Shown: piece after piece, positions 17,483-27,197 of the stretch
Position numbering within the stretch: the first letter of the stretch is position 1
How the letters are laid out: the number at the start of each line of letters is the position of its first letter
Origin: Lysobacter changpingensis
GTDB lineage: Bacteria; Pseudomonadota; Gammaproteobacteria; Xanthomonadales; Xanthomonadaceae
Direction: 5' to 3'
Length of the DNA stretch: 64,000 nucleotides
Assembly: GCF_017308985.1 (NCBI RefSeq)
Contig: NZ_JADWPE010000002.1
Location: forward strand, 434,001-498,000
Position numbers and translations under genes: made by a program
Notes under the pieces: generated by a model
The model's input: the letters and a program-made list of their open reading frames with translations, nothing else
Databases searched by the model: none
Told to the model about the DNA's origin: nothing

Positions 17483-18790
17483 TCAGTCGCGGGCGAGCGA
17501 CGCCAGCGCGGTCGCGGCGGTGTGGAAGGAGCCGAACACCAGCACGCGATCACCCGCCTCCGCCCCGGCTCGCGCCGCGTCGAGCGCCTGCGCGACGTCC
17601 GCGTGCCTCGCGCCGTTCGCCGCGGCGGTACCGGCCAGGCGCGCGGCGAGCGCATCGACGTCGGCGCCGCGCGGCCCCGCATCGGCGAGCCCGGCCAGGT
17701 GCCACTCGTCGACGCGGGGCGCCAGCGCCTCCACCACGCCGGTGGCGTCCTTGTCGGACAGCGCGGCGTACACGGCGATCATGCGACCCCGCGCGGGCGC
17801 GGCGCGGAGCCAGTCGGCGAGCGCGCGCGCGGCCTGCGGGTTGTGGCCGACGTCCACGAGGATCTCCACGCCATCGCGTTCGAACCGCTGCAGCCGCCCG
17901 CCGATGTGCGCGTTGGCGATGCCGTCGCCGTAGGCCTCGCGCGGCAGCGGCTTCGGCCGATTCTTCAGCGCGCGCAGCGCCGCGATGGCGACCGTCGCGT
18001 TGCGCAATTGCACCGGCGCGGCGAGCCGCGGCATGGGCAGTTCGAGCCGCTTGCCGATCTCGCGCCACTGCCAGCGCCCGGGCTGCGCGTTGCCGTCGGC
18101 GTCCAGCATGGGCGGCAACGGCTTGAAGAAGAAATCGTTGGCGATGCGCCACGTCGGCGCGCCGATGCGATACGCATGGCCCAGCACGCTCGACGGCGGA
18201 TCGTCGTCGCCCAGCACCAGCGGCTTCCATGCGCGTGCGATGCCGACCTTTTCCGCGCCGATGGCTTCGCGCTCGTCGCCGAGGTAGTCCTGGTGATCCA
18301 GGTCCACCGTGGTGATCACCGCGACGTCCGCGTCGATCAGGTTGGTCGCGTCCAGCCGTCCGCCGAGGCCAACTTCGAGGATCGCCAGATCGAGCTTCGC
18401 GCGTTCGAACAGCCACAACGCGGCGAGCGTTCCGTATTCGAAGTAGGTCAGTTGCGTGTCGCCGCGCGCGGCCTCGATCGCTTCGAAGGCTTCGATCAGC
18501 GCGTCGTCGGATGCGTCGGCGCCGTCGATGCGCACGCGTTCGTTGTACGCGAGCAGGTGCGGCGACGTGTACGCACCGACCTTCCACCCCGCCGCGCGCG
18601 CGATCGACTCGATGAAGGCGACGGTCGAGCCCTTGCCGTTCGTCCCGCCGACGGTGATCACCGCCCTGCCCGGTTTGCCGAGCTTCAGCGCCTGCGCGAC
18701 GACGCGGATGCGGTCGAGCCCCATGTCGATGGACCTGGGGTGGATGCGTTCGATGTACTGGAGCCAGTCGGCGAGCGTGCGGGTGGTCAT
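17483..18790 (-). CDS. folC: Bifunctional folylpolyglutamate / dihydrofolate synthase
   Basis: Adds glutamate to dihydropteroate and to folates, in the cytoplasm. The 435-residue Mur-ligase-type enzyme has the P-loop VGGTNGKGSTVAFIE near residue 45, the FolC motif YTSPHLLAYNERVRI, and the C-terminal domain with HNPQAARAL. Start at 18790 (MTTRTLADWLQ) was preferred over an upstream ATG whose extra residues fall in the REP-rich intergenic stretch and look unlike FolC. It heads the folC-SPOR-cvpA-purF-rraB run. Confidence 0.95.
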   Translation of the reverse strand: MTTRTLADWLQYIERIHPRSIDMGLDRIRVVAQALKLGKPGRAVITVGGTNGKGSTVAFIESIARAAGWKVGAYTSPHLLAYNERVRIDGADASDDALIEAFEAIEAARGDTQLTYFEYGTLAALWLFERAKLDLAILEVGLGGRLDATNLIDADVAVITTVDLDHQDYLGDEREAIGAEKVGIARAWKPLVLGDDDPPSSVLGHAYRIGAPTWRIANDFFFKPLPPMLDADGNAQPGRWQWREIGKRLELPMPRLAAPVQLRNATVAIAALRALKNRPKPLPREAYGDGIANAHIGGRLQRFERDGVEILVDVGHNPQAARALADWLRAAPARGRMIAVYAALSDKDATGVVEALAPRVDEWHLAGLADAGPRGADVDALAARLAGTAAANGARHADVAQALDAARAGAEAGDRVLVFGSFHTAATALASLARD

Positions 18791-18828
18791 CCGCGCATTA
18801 TCGCCGGGGACCCGCCGTTGTAGCTTCT

Positions 18829-18915
18829 GTAGCCCGGGTAAGGTCGAAGGCCGCACCCGGGTTGCGCACGTCCGGCGAGCCCCGCCCCCGGGTGCGCTTC
18901 GCTTACCCGGGCTAC
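18829..18915. repeat. GTAG-type REP pair, diverged left arm
   Basis: A GTAG-headed REP unit and its inverted mate. The right arm (18894-18915) is identical to that at 811-840, but the left arm carries an insertion (AAGGTCGAAGG instead of AAGCGAAG), so pairing is imperfect. It is preceded by the partial 9-mer CTTCTGTAG and lies between folC and the phosphatase gene. Confidence 0.85.
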
Positions 18916-18940
18916 AACGGCCGCGCTACCGCCGCCCTTC

Positions 18941-19582
18941 TCACAACGCCCGATGCACCGCCTCGCCAAAGAACGCCGTGTGATGGCTGCAGTCGTTCAG
19001 CCGCACCACTTCCAGATGATCAACGTCGGGGCCTTCGAGCAGGTTGATCGTCGTCGGGGCCTGGCGGAAGGTCCACAGGCGCGAGAGCGGAATGCCGAGC
19101 ACGTGGCACAGCAGTACGCGGTTCACCGCGTCGTGCGCGACGACCAGCAACGTGTCGCTCGCGCCGAGGCCTTCGGTCGCGCGCGCGAACGCGGGCCACG
19201 CACGTTCGAAGACGTGCTGCAGCGATTCGCCTTCCGGCATCAGCACCTCGTGCGGCGTGTCGCGCCAGGCTTGCAGGCGGTCGGGATCGCGCTCGCGGAT
19301 CTCGGTGGCAAGCAGGCCTTCCCACGTGCCGTGCGCGATTTCCATCAGGCCCGGATCGAGCGTCAGCGGCAGGTCGCGATCGCCGAGCGCGAATTCCGCC
19401 GTCTGCCGCGCGCGACCCAGCGGCGAGGCGACCGCGCGCGTGATCGGCACTTCACGCAGGCGTTCGCCCAGCGCGCGCGCCTGCGCGATGCCGACGTCGG
19501 ACAGCGGAATGTCTTCCTGGCCCTGGTAACGGCCTTCGGCGTTCCAGGGCGTTTCGCCGTGGCGTGCAAGCAGGATGCGCAT
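18941..19582 (-). CDS. Histidine phosphatase family protein
   Basis: A 213-residue phosphoglycerate-mutase-like phosphatase. The catalytic RHG motif is in LLARHGETPWNAEGRYQG (residues 4-21). The second Arg is in SPLGRARQTAEF and the C-terminal His in VVAHDAVNRVL. The protein resembles GpmB and CobC (alpha-ribazole phosphatase), but no cobalamin genes are near, so the substrate is left open. Start at 19582 puts the RHG motif at the usual position; longer ORF starts lie in a poorly coding region. It diverges from the DUF3224 gene. Confidence 0.9.
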   Translation of the reverse strand: MRILLARHGETPWNAEGRYQGQEDIPLSDVGIAQARALGERLREVPITRAVASPLGRARQTAEFALGDRDLPLTLDPGLMEIAHGTWEGLLATEIRERDPDRLQAWRDTPHEVLMPEGESLQHVFERAWPAFARATEGLGASDTLLVVAHDAVNRVLLCHVLGIPLSRLWTFRQAPTTINLLEGPDVDHLEVVRLNDCSHHTAFFGEAVHRAL

Positions 19583-19724
19583 GATCGGGTCCGTGTGGGG
19601 CGGCCGACGGAGGCGTCGCGCCGAATGGGCCAGCCTAGCAAAAGCGGCGCCTCGCACAACGGTTGCACTGGCAACCGCCGCGCCGCTGCGGGACCATGCG
19701 CGCTTCACCACAGGAGGCACGGCG

Positions 19725-20123
19725 ATGGCACAGGTCAAGGGAGAGTTCGACGTGAAGCGCACGCCGGAAGGCGGTTTCGATCTGGGCGGCGGCGCGGTCG
19801 CGGGGCATTTCCGCTTCGACAAGCAGTTCCATGGCGCGCTGGACGCGACCGGCATCGTGCACATGCTCGCGGTCGGCACGCAGGTCGACGGCTCGGCGGC
19901 CTACGTCGCGGTCGAACGCATCGACGGCACGCTCGACGGACTGCGCGGCGCCTTCCTCACCCAGCACAACGGCACGCTGGATCGCGGCGCGCCGACGCTG
20001 TCGCTGACGGTGGTGCCGGATTCGGCGACGGGCGAACTGGAAGGCCTGCGCGGACGGATGCAGATCGACATCGTCGAGGGCAAGCACTTCTATACGTTCG
20101 ATTACGAGATCGCGGAAGGTTGA
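19725..20123 (+). CDS. DUF3224-family protein
   Basis: A 132-residue cytoplasmic protein of the DUF3224 (allene-oxide-cyclase-like barrel) family. It has strand-rich repeats with conserved pieces KQFHGALDATG, VAVERIDGTLDG and LRGRMQIDI. There is no signal peptide and no visible catalytic residue set. The start ATG has a clear CAGGAGG ribosome site 9 bases upstream. It is monocistronic between the divergent phosphatase gene and a REP pair. Function unknown. Confidence 0.85.
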   Translation: MAQVKGEFDVKRTPEGGFDLGGGAVAGHFRFDKQFHGALDATGIVHMLAVGTQVDGSAAYVAVERIDGTLDGLRGAFLTQHNGTLDRGAPTLSLTVVPDSATGELEGLRGRMQIDIVEGKHFYTFDYEIAEG

Positions 20124-20138
20124 GTCCGCCACGCCTTT

Positions 20139-20210
20139 GTAGCCCGGGTAAGCCAAGCGCACCCGGGTGAGCGTGACAGGACCCCGGGTGCGCTTGGCTT
20201 ACCCGGGCTG
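20139..20210. repeat. GTAG-type REP pair with compensatory change
   Basis: The left unit (20139-20168) reads like the one at 756 but with C for G in AAGCCAAG. The right arm carries the matching change (CTTGGCTT), so the palindrome is preserved. It lies between the DUF3224 gene and the convergent S46 peptidase gene. Confidence 0.9.
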
Positions 20211-20244
20211 CAAGAGCTTCGATCGCCAGCGGGTTTCCGCGCCG

Positions 20245-22419
20245 CTACTTCCCCGCCTTCTCCGGCACGCCCATCTCTTCCAGCAGCTGCGGCGCCGGGA
20301 AGACCTCCTGCATGATCCAGCGCATATAGCGCTGGTCGACCGCGATCATGCGGGTCATCGCCGGATCGAACACCCAGTTGCTGCTCACCGATTCCCAGTT
20401 GCCGTCGAACGCGAGGCCCACGAGCCTGCCGCGCGCATCAAGCACGGGCGAGCCCGAATTGCCGCCCGTGATGTCGAGGTCCGACAGGAAATTCACCGGC
20501 ACCGTCTTGAGCTTGCGATCGGCGAGGCCGCCGTAATTCTTCGCGGCGATCGCATCCAGTAGCGGTTGCGGCGCATTGAACGGCGCCTCGCCGGTGGCCT
20601 TCGCCGCCACTTCCTCCAGGCGCGTGAACGGCACCTGCTTCGTGCCGTCGGTCTTCGTGTAGCCCATGACGTTGCCGAAGGTGATGCGCAGCGACGAGTT
20701 CGCGTCGGGATACACGAACTGGCCCTTGCTCTTCTTGTAGTCGGCCACCGCCTGCAGGTACACCGGACGCGCGACGAGCGCATCGCCCGCGCGCGCCTTG
20801 CCTTCCTGTTCCAGCCGCAGCACGGTCGGCATGATCGCCACGGCGAACTGCACCGCCGGATCCCTGCTCTTCTCGAACGCGGCCTTGTCGGCCCCCATCA
20901 GCGACACGCGCTGTTCGGTGCTGCCGAGCCTGGTCTTGGCGAGCTTGTCGAGTGCGGCCTGGATCGCCTTCTCGTCGCGTCCGCCGAGCCACTTTTCGAG
21001 CGCTGGCACCCGCTGCGAATCGGAAAGCTTGAGGTATTCGCGCAGCCAGTACGCCTGCAGTTCGCGATCCATCGCCGGCACGTAGCGACGTTCCATCTGG
21101 CGCATCGCACCTTCGATCGTCGGGCGATCGCGTTCCTGGTAGCCCTGCTCGCGCTGCGCGTCGGGCTTGGCGCGTTCCAGCGCGAAGCGGTACAGCTGCG
21201 TCGCCGCGCCGAGCGTGCCGGTGCTGCGCAGCTGGCCGAACACGAGGTCGCGTTCGCGATGCGTGCGCGCGGCTTCGTCCAGCGCGACGAGCTTGGCGTG
21301 CGCGGCGAGCGCCGCCTCGCCCTCCGCACCTTCCGAGCGCAGCCAGTCGAGCACCGCCGCTTCCTCGGCCTGCTTCTTCTCCGCCGCGCCGATGCGTTCG
21401 AAGCCCGCCAGCTGGCCGTCGTAATTCTTCATCGTGTTCTGCCAGCCGCGAATCGTGCTGGCGTAACGCACCGCGATGTCGGGATTCCGGCTGCCTTCGC
21501 GCTGCACGAGCGCGACCAGCTTCTTGTAATGCTCGCCGATGGTCGGATACGTCCAGTTCGCGGTCTCGTCGAATTCCTCGGCGAGCGCGTAGCGCGCGGT
21601 GCGGCCGGGATAGCCCGCGACCATCACGAAGTCGCGTTCGCGCAGCGGTTTGTCGGCGAGTTGCAGGTGATGCTTCGGCTGGTACGGCACGTTGTCCGTG
21701 GAGTACGCCGCGGGCCTTCCATCCTTGCCGACATAGGCGCGATAGAACGCGAAATCGCCGGTGTGGCGCGGCCACATCCAGTTGTCCACTTCGCCGCCGT
21801 AGTTGCCGACGCTGCCCGGAGGCGCGTAGACCAGACGCACGTCCTTGATCTCGAGGTTGCGGAACAGGCGGTATTCGTTGCCACCGGAGAAGCTGTACAG
21901 GCGGCAGCGAAAACCCGCTTCGCGTTCGCACGAGGCGACGAGCTGCTTCTCGATCGTCTCCAGCGCGTTCGTGCGCCCGAGCGCATCGGGCGCCGAGGCG
22001 ATCGCGTCCTTCACCTGCTTCGTCACGTCCTGGATCGTGTCGAGCGCGTAGATGCGCGCGTTCGGACCGGCGGAGACTTCCTGCGCCTGCGTGGCGGCGT
22101 TGAAGCCGTCCTGCATCAGGTTCTTCTCGGGCGTGGAATTGAGCTGGATCGCGCCGTACGCGCAGTGGTGGTTGGTGACCACCAAGCCCTGCGGCGAGAC
22201 GAAGCTCGCCGTGCATCCGCCGAGCGAGACCACCGCGGCCATCGGATCGCCGGTGAGGTTGGCCAGCTGCGAGGGGTTGAGCTTCAGGCCCGCCTTCTTC
22301 AGCGGCCCCGCGATCTCCGGCAACTGCTGCGGCACCCACATGCCCTCGCCGGCATGGGCCATGCCCGCGGCCACGACCAACGCACAGGACACCGCCGTCG
22401 CCAACCCCATATGACGCAT
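20245..22419 (-). CDS. Dipeptidyl-peptidase 7-type secreted serine peptidase (S46)
   Basis: A 724-residue secreted peptidase that removes dipeptides from peptide N-termini. The signal peptide ends near residue 23 (AHA). The chymotrypsin-like triad is visible: His in VTNHHCAYG (84-85), Asp in GEVDNWMWPRH and Ser655 in GGNSGSPVL. Position 673, which decides S1 preference in this family, is Gly (AFDGNWE), the mark of DPP7, which prefers hydrophobic P1 residues. Start at 22419 has a GAGGAG ribosome site six bases upstream; an ATG six codons further upstream is less likely. It follows a homologous gene by 138 bases. Confidence 0.93.
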   Translation of the reverse strand: MRHMGLATAVSCALVVAAGMAHAGEGMWVPQQLPEIAGPLKKAGLKLNPSQLANLTGDPMAAVVSLGGCTASFVSPQGLVVTNHHCAYGAIQLNSTPEKNLMQDGFNAATQAQEVSAGPNARIYALDTIQDVTKQVKDAIASAPDALGRTNALETIEKQLVASCEREAGFRCRLYSFSGGNEYRLFRNLEIKDVRLVYAPPGSVGNYGGEVDNWMWPRHTGDFAFYRAYVGKDGRPAAYSTDNVPYQPKHHLQLADKPLRERDFVMVAGYPGRTARYALAEEFDETANWTYPTIGEHYKKLVALVQREGSRNPDIAVRYASTIRGWQNTMKNYDGQLAGFERIGAAEKKQAEEAAVLDWLRSEGAEGEAALAAHAKLVALDEAARTHRERDLVFGQLRSTGTLGAATQLYRFALERAKPDAQREQGYQERDRPTIEGAMRQMERRYVPAMDRELQAYWLREYLKLSDSQRVPALEKWLGGRDEKAIQAALDKLAKTRLGSTEQRVSLMGADKAAFEKSRDPAVQFAVAIMPTVLRLEQEGKARAGDALVARPVYLQAVADYKKSKGQFVYPDANSSLRITFGNVMGYTKTDGTKQVPFTRLEEVAAKATGEAPFNAPQPLLDAIAAKNYGGLADRKLKTVPVNFLSDLDITGGNSGSPVLDARGRLVGLAFDGNWESVSSNWVFDPAMTRMIAVDQRYMRWIMQEVFPAPQLLEEMGVPEKAGK

Positions 22420-22557
22420 GCGCAACTCCTCGCTCAAGGTGAGCGGCCGAGTCTAGCCTGCGTTCGCGCGGCGCCGCCATGCTGCGGCGCACAGCGCCGG
22501 ATCGTGCAAGGCGTGCGCCCGTTCATGGTGCAACGGGCGCCGCGGAACGCCGGCGGA

Positions 22558-24726
22558 TCACTCCGCCGGCAGGTTCATCTCCTCCAGCAGATGCGGCGCC
22601 GGATACACCTTCGCCAGCAGCCAGCGCAGGTAGCGCGCATCGACGTGGATCGCGCGCTTGAAGCGCGGGTCGTACATCCAGCTCGCGCTGACCGCTTCCC
22701 AGTTGCTGTCGAAGTTCAGACCGATGAGCTTGCCTTCCGCATCGAGCACGGGCGAGCCGGAATTGCCGCCGGTGGTGTCCAGGTTGGTGAGCAGGTTGAC
22801 CGTCTGCGTGCCCAGGCTCGGCTCGGCGGTGCTGCCGAAATCGCCTCTCGAGATCGCATCGAGCAGCGGCCTCGGCGCGTCGAACGGATCCTCGCCGGTG
22901 TGCTTCTCGACGATGCCCTGCACGGTGGTGAGCGGCCGGTAATGCACGCCGTCGCGCGGATCCATCGCGCTGATGCGGCCGTAGCTCACGCGCAGGGTGG
23001 AATTCGCATCCGGGTACACCGCGCGGCCCTGCGACTTGCGGTAGGCGATCAGCGCGCGCATGTACGCCGGACGCAGGCGCAGCAGCTCGCCGGCGCTGGT
23101 CTTGGCTTCGTCGTCCAGCCGCAGCAGTGCGGGCAGCAGCGTGGCGGCGGCTTGCAGCAGCGTGTCCTTCGATGCGGCGAGCGTCGCGCGATCGGCCTGC
23201 ATGGCGGCCAGACGCCGGGCTTCATCGCCCAGCTGCGTACCGGCGTACATCGCATCGAGCTTCTGCTTCAGCTGCGCCGGCGTCGTGCCGAACACCGCGT
23301 CGAATTCGGGCACGTGCTGTGCGGGCGGCAATGCCTGGTACTGCGTGAGCAGCTCGGTGAGCAGCGCCTTTTCGACCTGCGGCGCATAGCGGCGCTGCGC
23401 CTGCTTCAGCTGGCCGGTGATGAGCACTTCGTCGCGCTGCTGGTAGCCGCTCTCGCGCTGCGCATCGGGCTTGGTGCGTTCGTTCGCGAGACGCTGGACG
23501 GTGAGCGCCGCGCGCAGCAGCTGTGTCTGCGACTGGATCAGGCCGACCAGCTGGTCGCGTTCGCGCGTGGCCACGGTTTTGTCGAGCACCGCCTGCGCGG
23601 CGGCGATGTCGGCGCGCGTCGCGGCGGCACCGGGCTGCCTGGCGAGCCAGGCGAACATCGCCGCCTCGTCCTCGCGGCGCACGCGCGTGGCGTCGCTGCG
23701 ACGCAGGCCGTCGAGTTCGCCCTGCGCGCGCTTGAGCGTGTTCTTGAAGCCGCGCACCTGCGAGGCGTAGGCCACGCGCGCGGCTTCGTCCTTCGCCGCG
23801 GTGCCTTCGACCACGTCGATCATGGTCTGGTACAGCGCGACGCGCGAGGGCAGCTGCCAATCGATCTGGTTGGCGAATTCCGACGCCATGCGATGGCGGA
23901 ACGTCACGCCCGGATACCCGGCGAGCATCGCGAAGTCGCCTTCCTTCACGTTTCGCGTGGACACCTGCAGGTGCGCCGGCGGCACGTAGGGCACGTTGTC
24001 GGGCGCGTAGTCGGCGGGCTTGCCGTCGCGGCCGACGTACGCGCGCAGCAGGGTGAAATCGCCGGCGTGGCGCGGCCACATGAAATTGTCGATCTCGCCG
24101 CCGTAGTTGCCGATGGCGTTCGGCGGCGCGTAGACCAGGCGCACGTCGCGCAGTTCGAACTGGCGCACCAGGTAGAAATCGGTGCCGTAGTACATATTGG
24201 CGACGCTGCAACGCGTGCCGGGCTCGCGTTCGCACTCGGCGACGGCGGCCTTGCTCGCCGCGTCCACCGCATCGAAATAGGCGCGGCCCTGCTTGCCGCG
24301 CGCGCCTTCGAGGATGCGGTCGGTGATGCGGTCGAAGCCGGTGGTCACCAGCACGCGGTAATCGGGATTGGCCGGAAGTTCGGCGGCGCGGTCGGCGGCG
24401 ATGTAGCCGTCCTGGATCAGGTCGCGCCCGGGCCTGGAGTTGTACTGGATCACGCCGAACGCGACGTGGTGGTTGGTCAGCACCAGGCCATCCTTCGAGA
24501 CGAACGCGCCGCTGGCGCCGCCGACCTTCACCACCGCGTTCATCGGCGGCTTCGCCAGTTCGGCCAGGTCGCGGGCGTCGCCCTTGAAACCGGCCGCCTT
24601 GAGCTGCGCGGCGATGTCCGGCAGCTGGGAGGGCATCCACATGCCTTCGTCGGCGCGGGCGCCGGCGGGTGCCAGCCCAAGGGCCAGCGGGATCGAAACG
24701 GACAGGCTCAACAGACGGCGGCGCAT
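22558..24726 (-). CDS. Dipeptidyl-peptidase 11-type secreted serine peptidase (S46)
   Basis: A 722-residue paralogue of the downstream S46 gene, with a signal peptide ending near residue 26 (GARA). The triad is in LTNHHVAFG (86-87), GEIDNFMWPRH and Ser656 of GGNSGSPVL. The residue equivalent to 673 is Ser (NFDSNWE). As I recall the family literature, Gly marks DPP7, while Arg (Bacteroidetes) or Ser (Proteobacteria) marks DPP11, which cleaves after Asp/Glu. The two genes together would release both hydrophobic and acidic dipeptides. It diverges from tdh. Confidence 0.92.
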   Translation of the reverse strand: MRRRLLSLSVSIPLALGLAPAGARADEGMWMPSQLPDIAAQLKAAGFKGDARDLAELAKPPMNAVVKVGGASGAFVSKDGLVLTNHHVAFGVIQYNSRPGRDLIQDGYIAADRAAELPANPDYRVLVTTGFDRITDRILEGARGKQGRAYFDAVDAASKAAVAECEREPGTRCSVANMYYGTDFYLVRQFELRDVRLVYAPPNAIGNYGGEIDNFMWPRHAGDFTLLRAYVGRDGKPADYAPDNVPYVPPAHLQVSTRNVKEGDFAMLAGYPGVTFRHRMASEFANQIDWQLPSRVALYQTMIDVVEGTAAKDEAARVAYASQVRGFKNTLKRAQGELDGLRRSDATRVRREDEAAMFAWLARQPGAAATRADIAAAQAVLDKTVATRERDQLVGLIQSQTQLLRAALTVQRLANERTKPDAQRESGYQQRDEVLITGQLKQAQRRYAPQVEKALLTELLTQYQALPPAQHVPEFDAVFGTTPAQLKQKLDAMYAGTQLGDEARRLAAMQADRATLAASKDTLLQAAATLLPALLRLDDEAKTSAGELLRLRPAYMRALIAYRKSQGRAVYPDANSTLRVSYGRISAMDPRDGVHYRPLTTVQGIVEKHTGEDPFDAPRPLLDAISRGDFGSTAEPSLGTQTVNLLTNLDTTGGNSGSPVLDAEGKLIGLNFDSNWEAVSASWMYDPRFKRAIHVDARYLRWLLAKVYPAPHLLEEMNLPAE

Positions 24727-24826
24727 GGTATGGACGGGGTCTTCGCGGCTCGGGGAAGCGGGCGACGATAGGCGAAGGCGCCCGCCTGCGGCAAACGGCG
24801 CGCCCGGTCAAGGCCGGGCCGGCGCG

Positions 24827-24832
24827 TATAAT
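24827..24832 (+). promoter_or_regulatory. Putative -10 element (TATAAT) of tdh-kbl
   Basis: A consensus TATAAT in an otherwise GC-rich stretch, 38 bases before the tdh ATG. No strong -35 is seen. The expected leader is about 30 bases. Confidence 0.55.
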
Positions 24833-24870
24833 TCGCCCTTCTTTACCGCCACTCCGCGGACGAATCCCAC

Positions 24871-25905
24871 ATGACGCAAACGATGAAGGCGCTGGTCAAG
24901 CGCGAAGCCGGCAAGGGCATCTGGATGGAAGAGGTGCCGATCCCCTCGCCCGGCCCGAACGAGGTGCTGATCAAGCTGGAGAAGACCGCGATCTGCGGCA
25001 CCGACCTGCACATCTACCTGTGGGACGAATGGAGCCAGCGCACGATCAAGCCGGGCCTGGTGATCGGCCATGAGTTCGTCGGCCGCGTGGTCGAGCTCGG
25101 CCCGGGCGTGACCGGCTACACCGTCGGCCAGCGCGTCTCGGCCGAAGGCCACATCGTCTGCGGCCACTGCCGCAACTGCCGCGCTGGCCGCCAGCACCTG
25201 TGCCCGAACACCACCGGCATCGGCGTGAACCGCAACGGCGCGTTCGCCGAATACATCGTGATGCCGGCCAGCAACCTGTGGCCGATCCCGGACCAGATCC
25301 CGTCCGAACTCGCCGCGTTCTTCGATCCCTACGGCAACGCCGCGCATTGCGCGCTGGAATTCGACGTCGTCGGCGAGGACGTGCTGATCACCGGCGCTGG
25401 CCCCATCGGCATCATCGCCGCCGGCATCTGCAAGCACATCGGTGCGCGCAACGTGGTGGTCACCGACGTCAACGACTTCCGCCTGAAGCTCGCCGCCGAC
25501 ATGGGCGCCACGCGCGTCGTCAACGTCGCCAATACGTCGCTGAAGGACGTGATGGCCGACCTGCACATGGAAGGCTTCGACGTCGGCCTGGAGATGAGCG
25601 GCAATCCGCGCGCGTTCAACGACATGCTCGATTGCATGTACCACGGCGGCAAGATCGCGATGCTCGGCATCATGCCCAAGGGCGCGGGCGCCGACTGGGA
25701 CAAGATCATCTTCAAGGGCCTCACCATCCACGGCATCTACGGCCGGAAGATGTACGAGACCTGGTACAAGATGACGCAGCTGGTGCTCAGCGGCTTCCCG
25801 CTCGGCAAGGTGCTCACGCACCAGCTTCCCGTCGAGGATTTCCAGAAGGGCTTCGACCTGATGGAAGCGGGCAAGGCCGGCAAGGTCGTGCTGAGCTGGA
25901 ACTGA
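24871..25905 (+). CDS. tdh: L-threonine 3-dehydrogenase
   Basis: Oxidises L-threonine to 2-amino-3-ketobutyrate with NAD, the first step of threonine-to-glycine conversion. The 344-residue zinc-dependent medium-chain dehydrogenase shows catalytic zinc ligands in ICGTDLHIY (Cys42 region) and GHEFVGRV, structural zinc cysteines in [15 protein letters not shown] (about residues 97-111), and the Rossmann motif [11 protein letters not shown]. The length equals E. coli Tdh within a few residues. kbl follows 11 bases after the stop, so the pair forms an operon. Confidence 0.97.
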   Translation: MTQTMKALVKREAGKGIWMEEVPIPSPGPNEVLIKLEKTAICGTDLHIYLWDEWSQRTIKPGLVIGHEFVGRVVELGPGVTGYTVGQRVSAEGHIVCGHCRNCRAGRQHLCPNTTGIGVNRNGAFAEYIVMPASNLWPIPDQIPSELAAFFDPYGNAAHCALEFDVVGEDVLITGAGPIGIIAAGICKHIGARNVVVTDVNDFRLKLAADMGATRVVNVANTSLKDVMADLHMEGFDVGLEMSGNPRAFNDMLDCMYHGGKIAMLGIMPKGAGADWDKIIFKGLTIHGIYGRKMYETWYKMTQLVLSGFPLGKVLTHQLPVEDFQKGFDLMEAGKAGKVVLSWN

Positions 25906-25916
25906 CCGGAGCGCAC

Positions 25917-27110
25917 ATGAGCCTGACCGAACGCTACGAGCGCACGCTCGAGGAAATCCGCGACGCCGGCCTGTTCAAGTCCGAGCGCATCATCACATCA
26001 AAGCAGTCGGCGGAGATCACGCTCGCCGACGGCCGCACGGTGCTGAACTTCTGCGCCAACAACTACCTGGGCCTGGCCGATCATCCGGACGTCATCGCCG
26101 CCGCGAAGGACGCGCTGGACACGCACGGCTTCGGCATGGCGTCGGTGCGCTTCATCTGCGGCACGCAGGACCTGCACAAGCAACTGGAGAAGACGATCGC
26201 CGACTTCTTCGGCACGGAGGACACCATCCTCTACGCCGCCTGCTTCGACGCCAATGGCGGCCTCTTCGAGCCGCTGCTGGACGAGAAGGACGCGATCATC
26301 TCCGACGCGCTCAACCACGCTTCGATCATCGACGGCGTGCGCCTGTGCAAGGCCAAGCGCTACCGCTACGCCAACTGCGACATGGCCGATCTGGAAAAGC
26401 AGCTCCAGCAGGCCAAGGCCGACGGCGCGCGCACGATCATGATCACCACCGATGGCGTGTTCTCGATGGACGGCTTCATCGCGCCGCTCGACGAAATCAC
26501 GCGTCTGGCGAAGCAGTACGGCGCGCTGGTGCACATCGACGAATGCCACGCGACCGGTTTCCTCGGCGCGAACGGCCGCGGCTCGGCCGAGGTGAAGGGC
26601 GTGATGGAGAAGATCGACATCTTCACCGGCACGCTCGGCAAGGCGATGGGCGGCGCGCTCGGCGGTTTCACGACGGCAAAGCGCGAAGTGATCGAACTGC
26701 TGCGCCAGCGTTCGCGTCCGTACCTGTTCTCGAACTCGCTGCCGCCGCACGTCGTGGCGGCAGGCATCAAGGCGTTCGAGATGCTCTCGTCCGCGGGCGA
26801 GCTGCGCGAGCGGCTGGCGGAGAACACCGCGTACTTCCGCGAGCAGATGACGAAGGCCGGTTTCGACATCAAGCCGGGCGTGCATCCGATCGCGCCGGTG
26901 ATGCTGTACGACGCGCCGCTGGCGCAGAAGTTCGCCGCGCGCCTGCTCGAAGAGGGCATCTACGCGATCGGTTTCTTCTTCCCGGTCGTGCCGCAGGGGC
27001 AGGCGCGCATCCGCACGCAGATGTCTGCGGCGCACACGCGCGAACATCTGGATCGCGCGATCGCGGCCTTCGTGAAGATCGGTCGCGAACTGGGCGTGCT
27101 GAAGGGTTGA
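25917..27110 (+). CDS. kbl: Glycine C-acetyltransferase (2-amino-3-ketobutyrate CoA ligase)
   Basis: Splits 2-amino-3-ketobutyrate with CoA into glycine and acetyl-CoA, taking over the unstable product of Tdh. The 397-residue PLP enzyme of the alpha-oxoamine synthase family shows [24 protein letters not shown] and the lysine loop [15 protein letters not shown] with the Schiff-base Lys near residue 244. It is complete and normal in size, and ends just before a strong terminator. Confidence 0.97.
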   Translation: MSLTERYERTLEEIRDAGLFKSERIITSKQSAEITLADGRTVLNFCANNYLGLADHPDVIAAAKDALDTHGFGMASVRFICGTQDLHKQLEKTIADFFGTEDTILYAACFDANGGLFEPLLDEKDAIISDALNHASIIDGVRLCKAKRYRYANCDMADLEKQLQQAKADGARTIMITTDGVFSMDGFIAPLDEITRLAKQYGALVHIDECHATGFLGANGRGSAEVKGVMEKIDIFTGTLGKAMGGALGGFTTAKREVIELLRQRSRPYLFSNSLPPHVVAAGIKAFEMLSSAGELRERLAENTAYFREQMTKAGFDIKPGVHPIAPVMLYDAPLAQKFAARLLEEGIYAIGFFFPVVPQGQARIRTQMSAAHTREHLDRAIAAFVKIGRELGVLKG

Positions 27111-27136
27111 GCCTTCGCGCACGTCGCGGGAAACGA

Positions 27137-27163
27137 AAAAGGCCGGTCGATGACCGGCCTTTT
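27137..27163. terminator. Bidirectional terminator between kbl and a small convergent gene
   Basis: AAAAAGGCCGGTC and GACCGGCCTTTTT form a near-perfect stem with A and T runs on both sides, so it can end transcripts from kbl on the plus strand and from the secreted-protein gene on the minus strand. Confidence 0.9.
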
Positions 27164-27197
27164 TCTTTGTGCCTGCGAGCCGGTTGGCGCGCGGTGC

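Noticed and set aside
20566-24771. A 1401-codon plus-strand ORF opposite the two S46 peptidase genes
   Set aside because: It is antisense to two well-conserved genes with complete catalytic motifs; the Arg/Ala/His-rich translation shows no domain. Long antisense ORFs are expected in GC-rich DNA.
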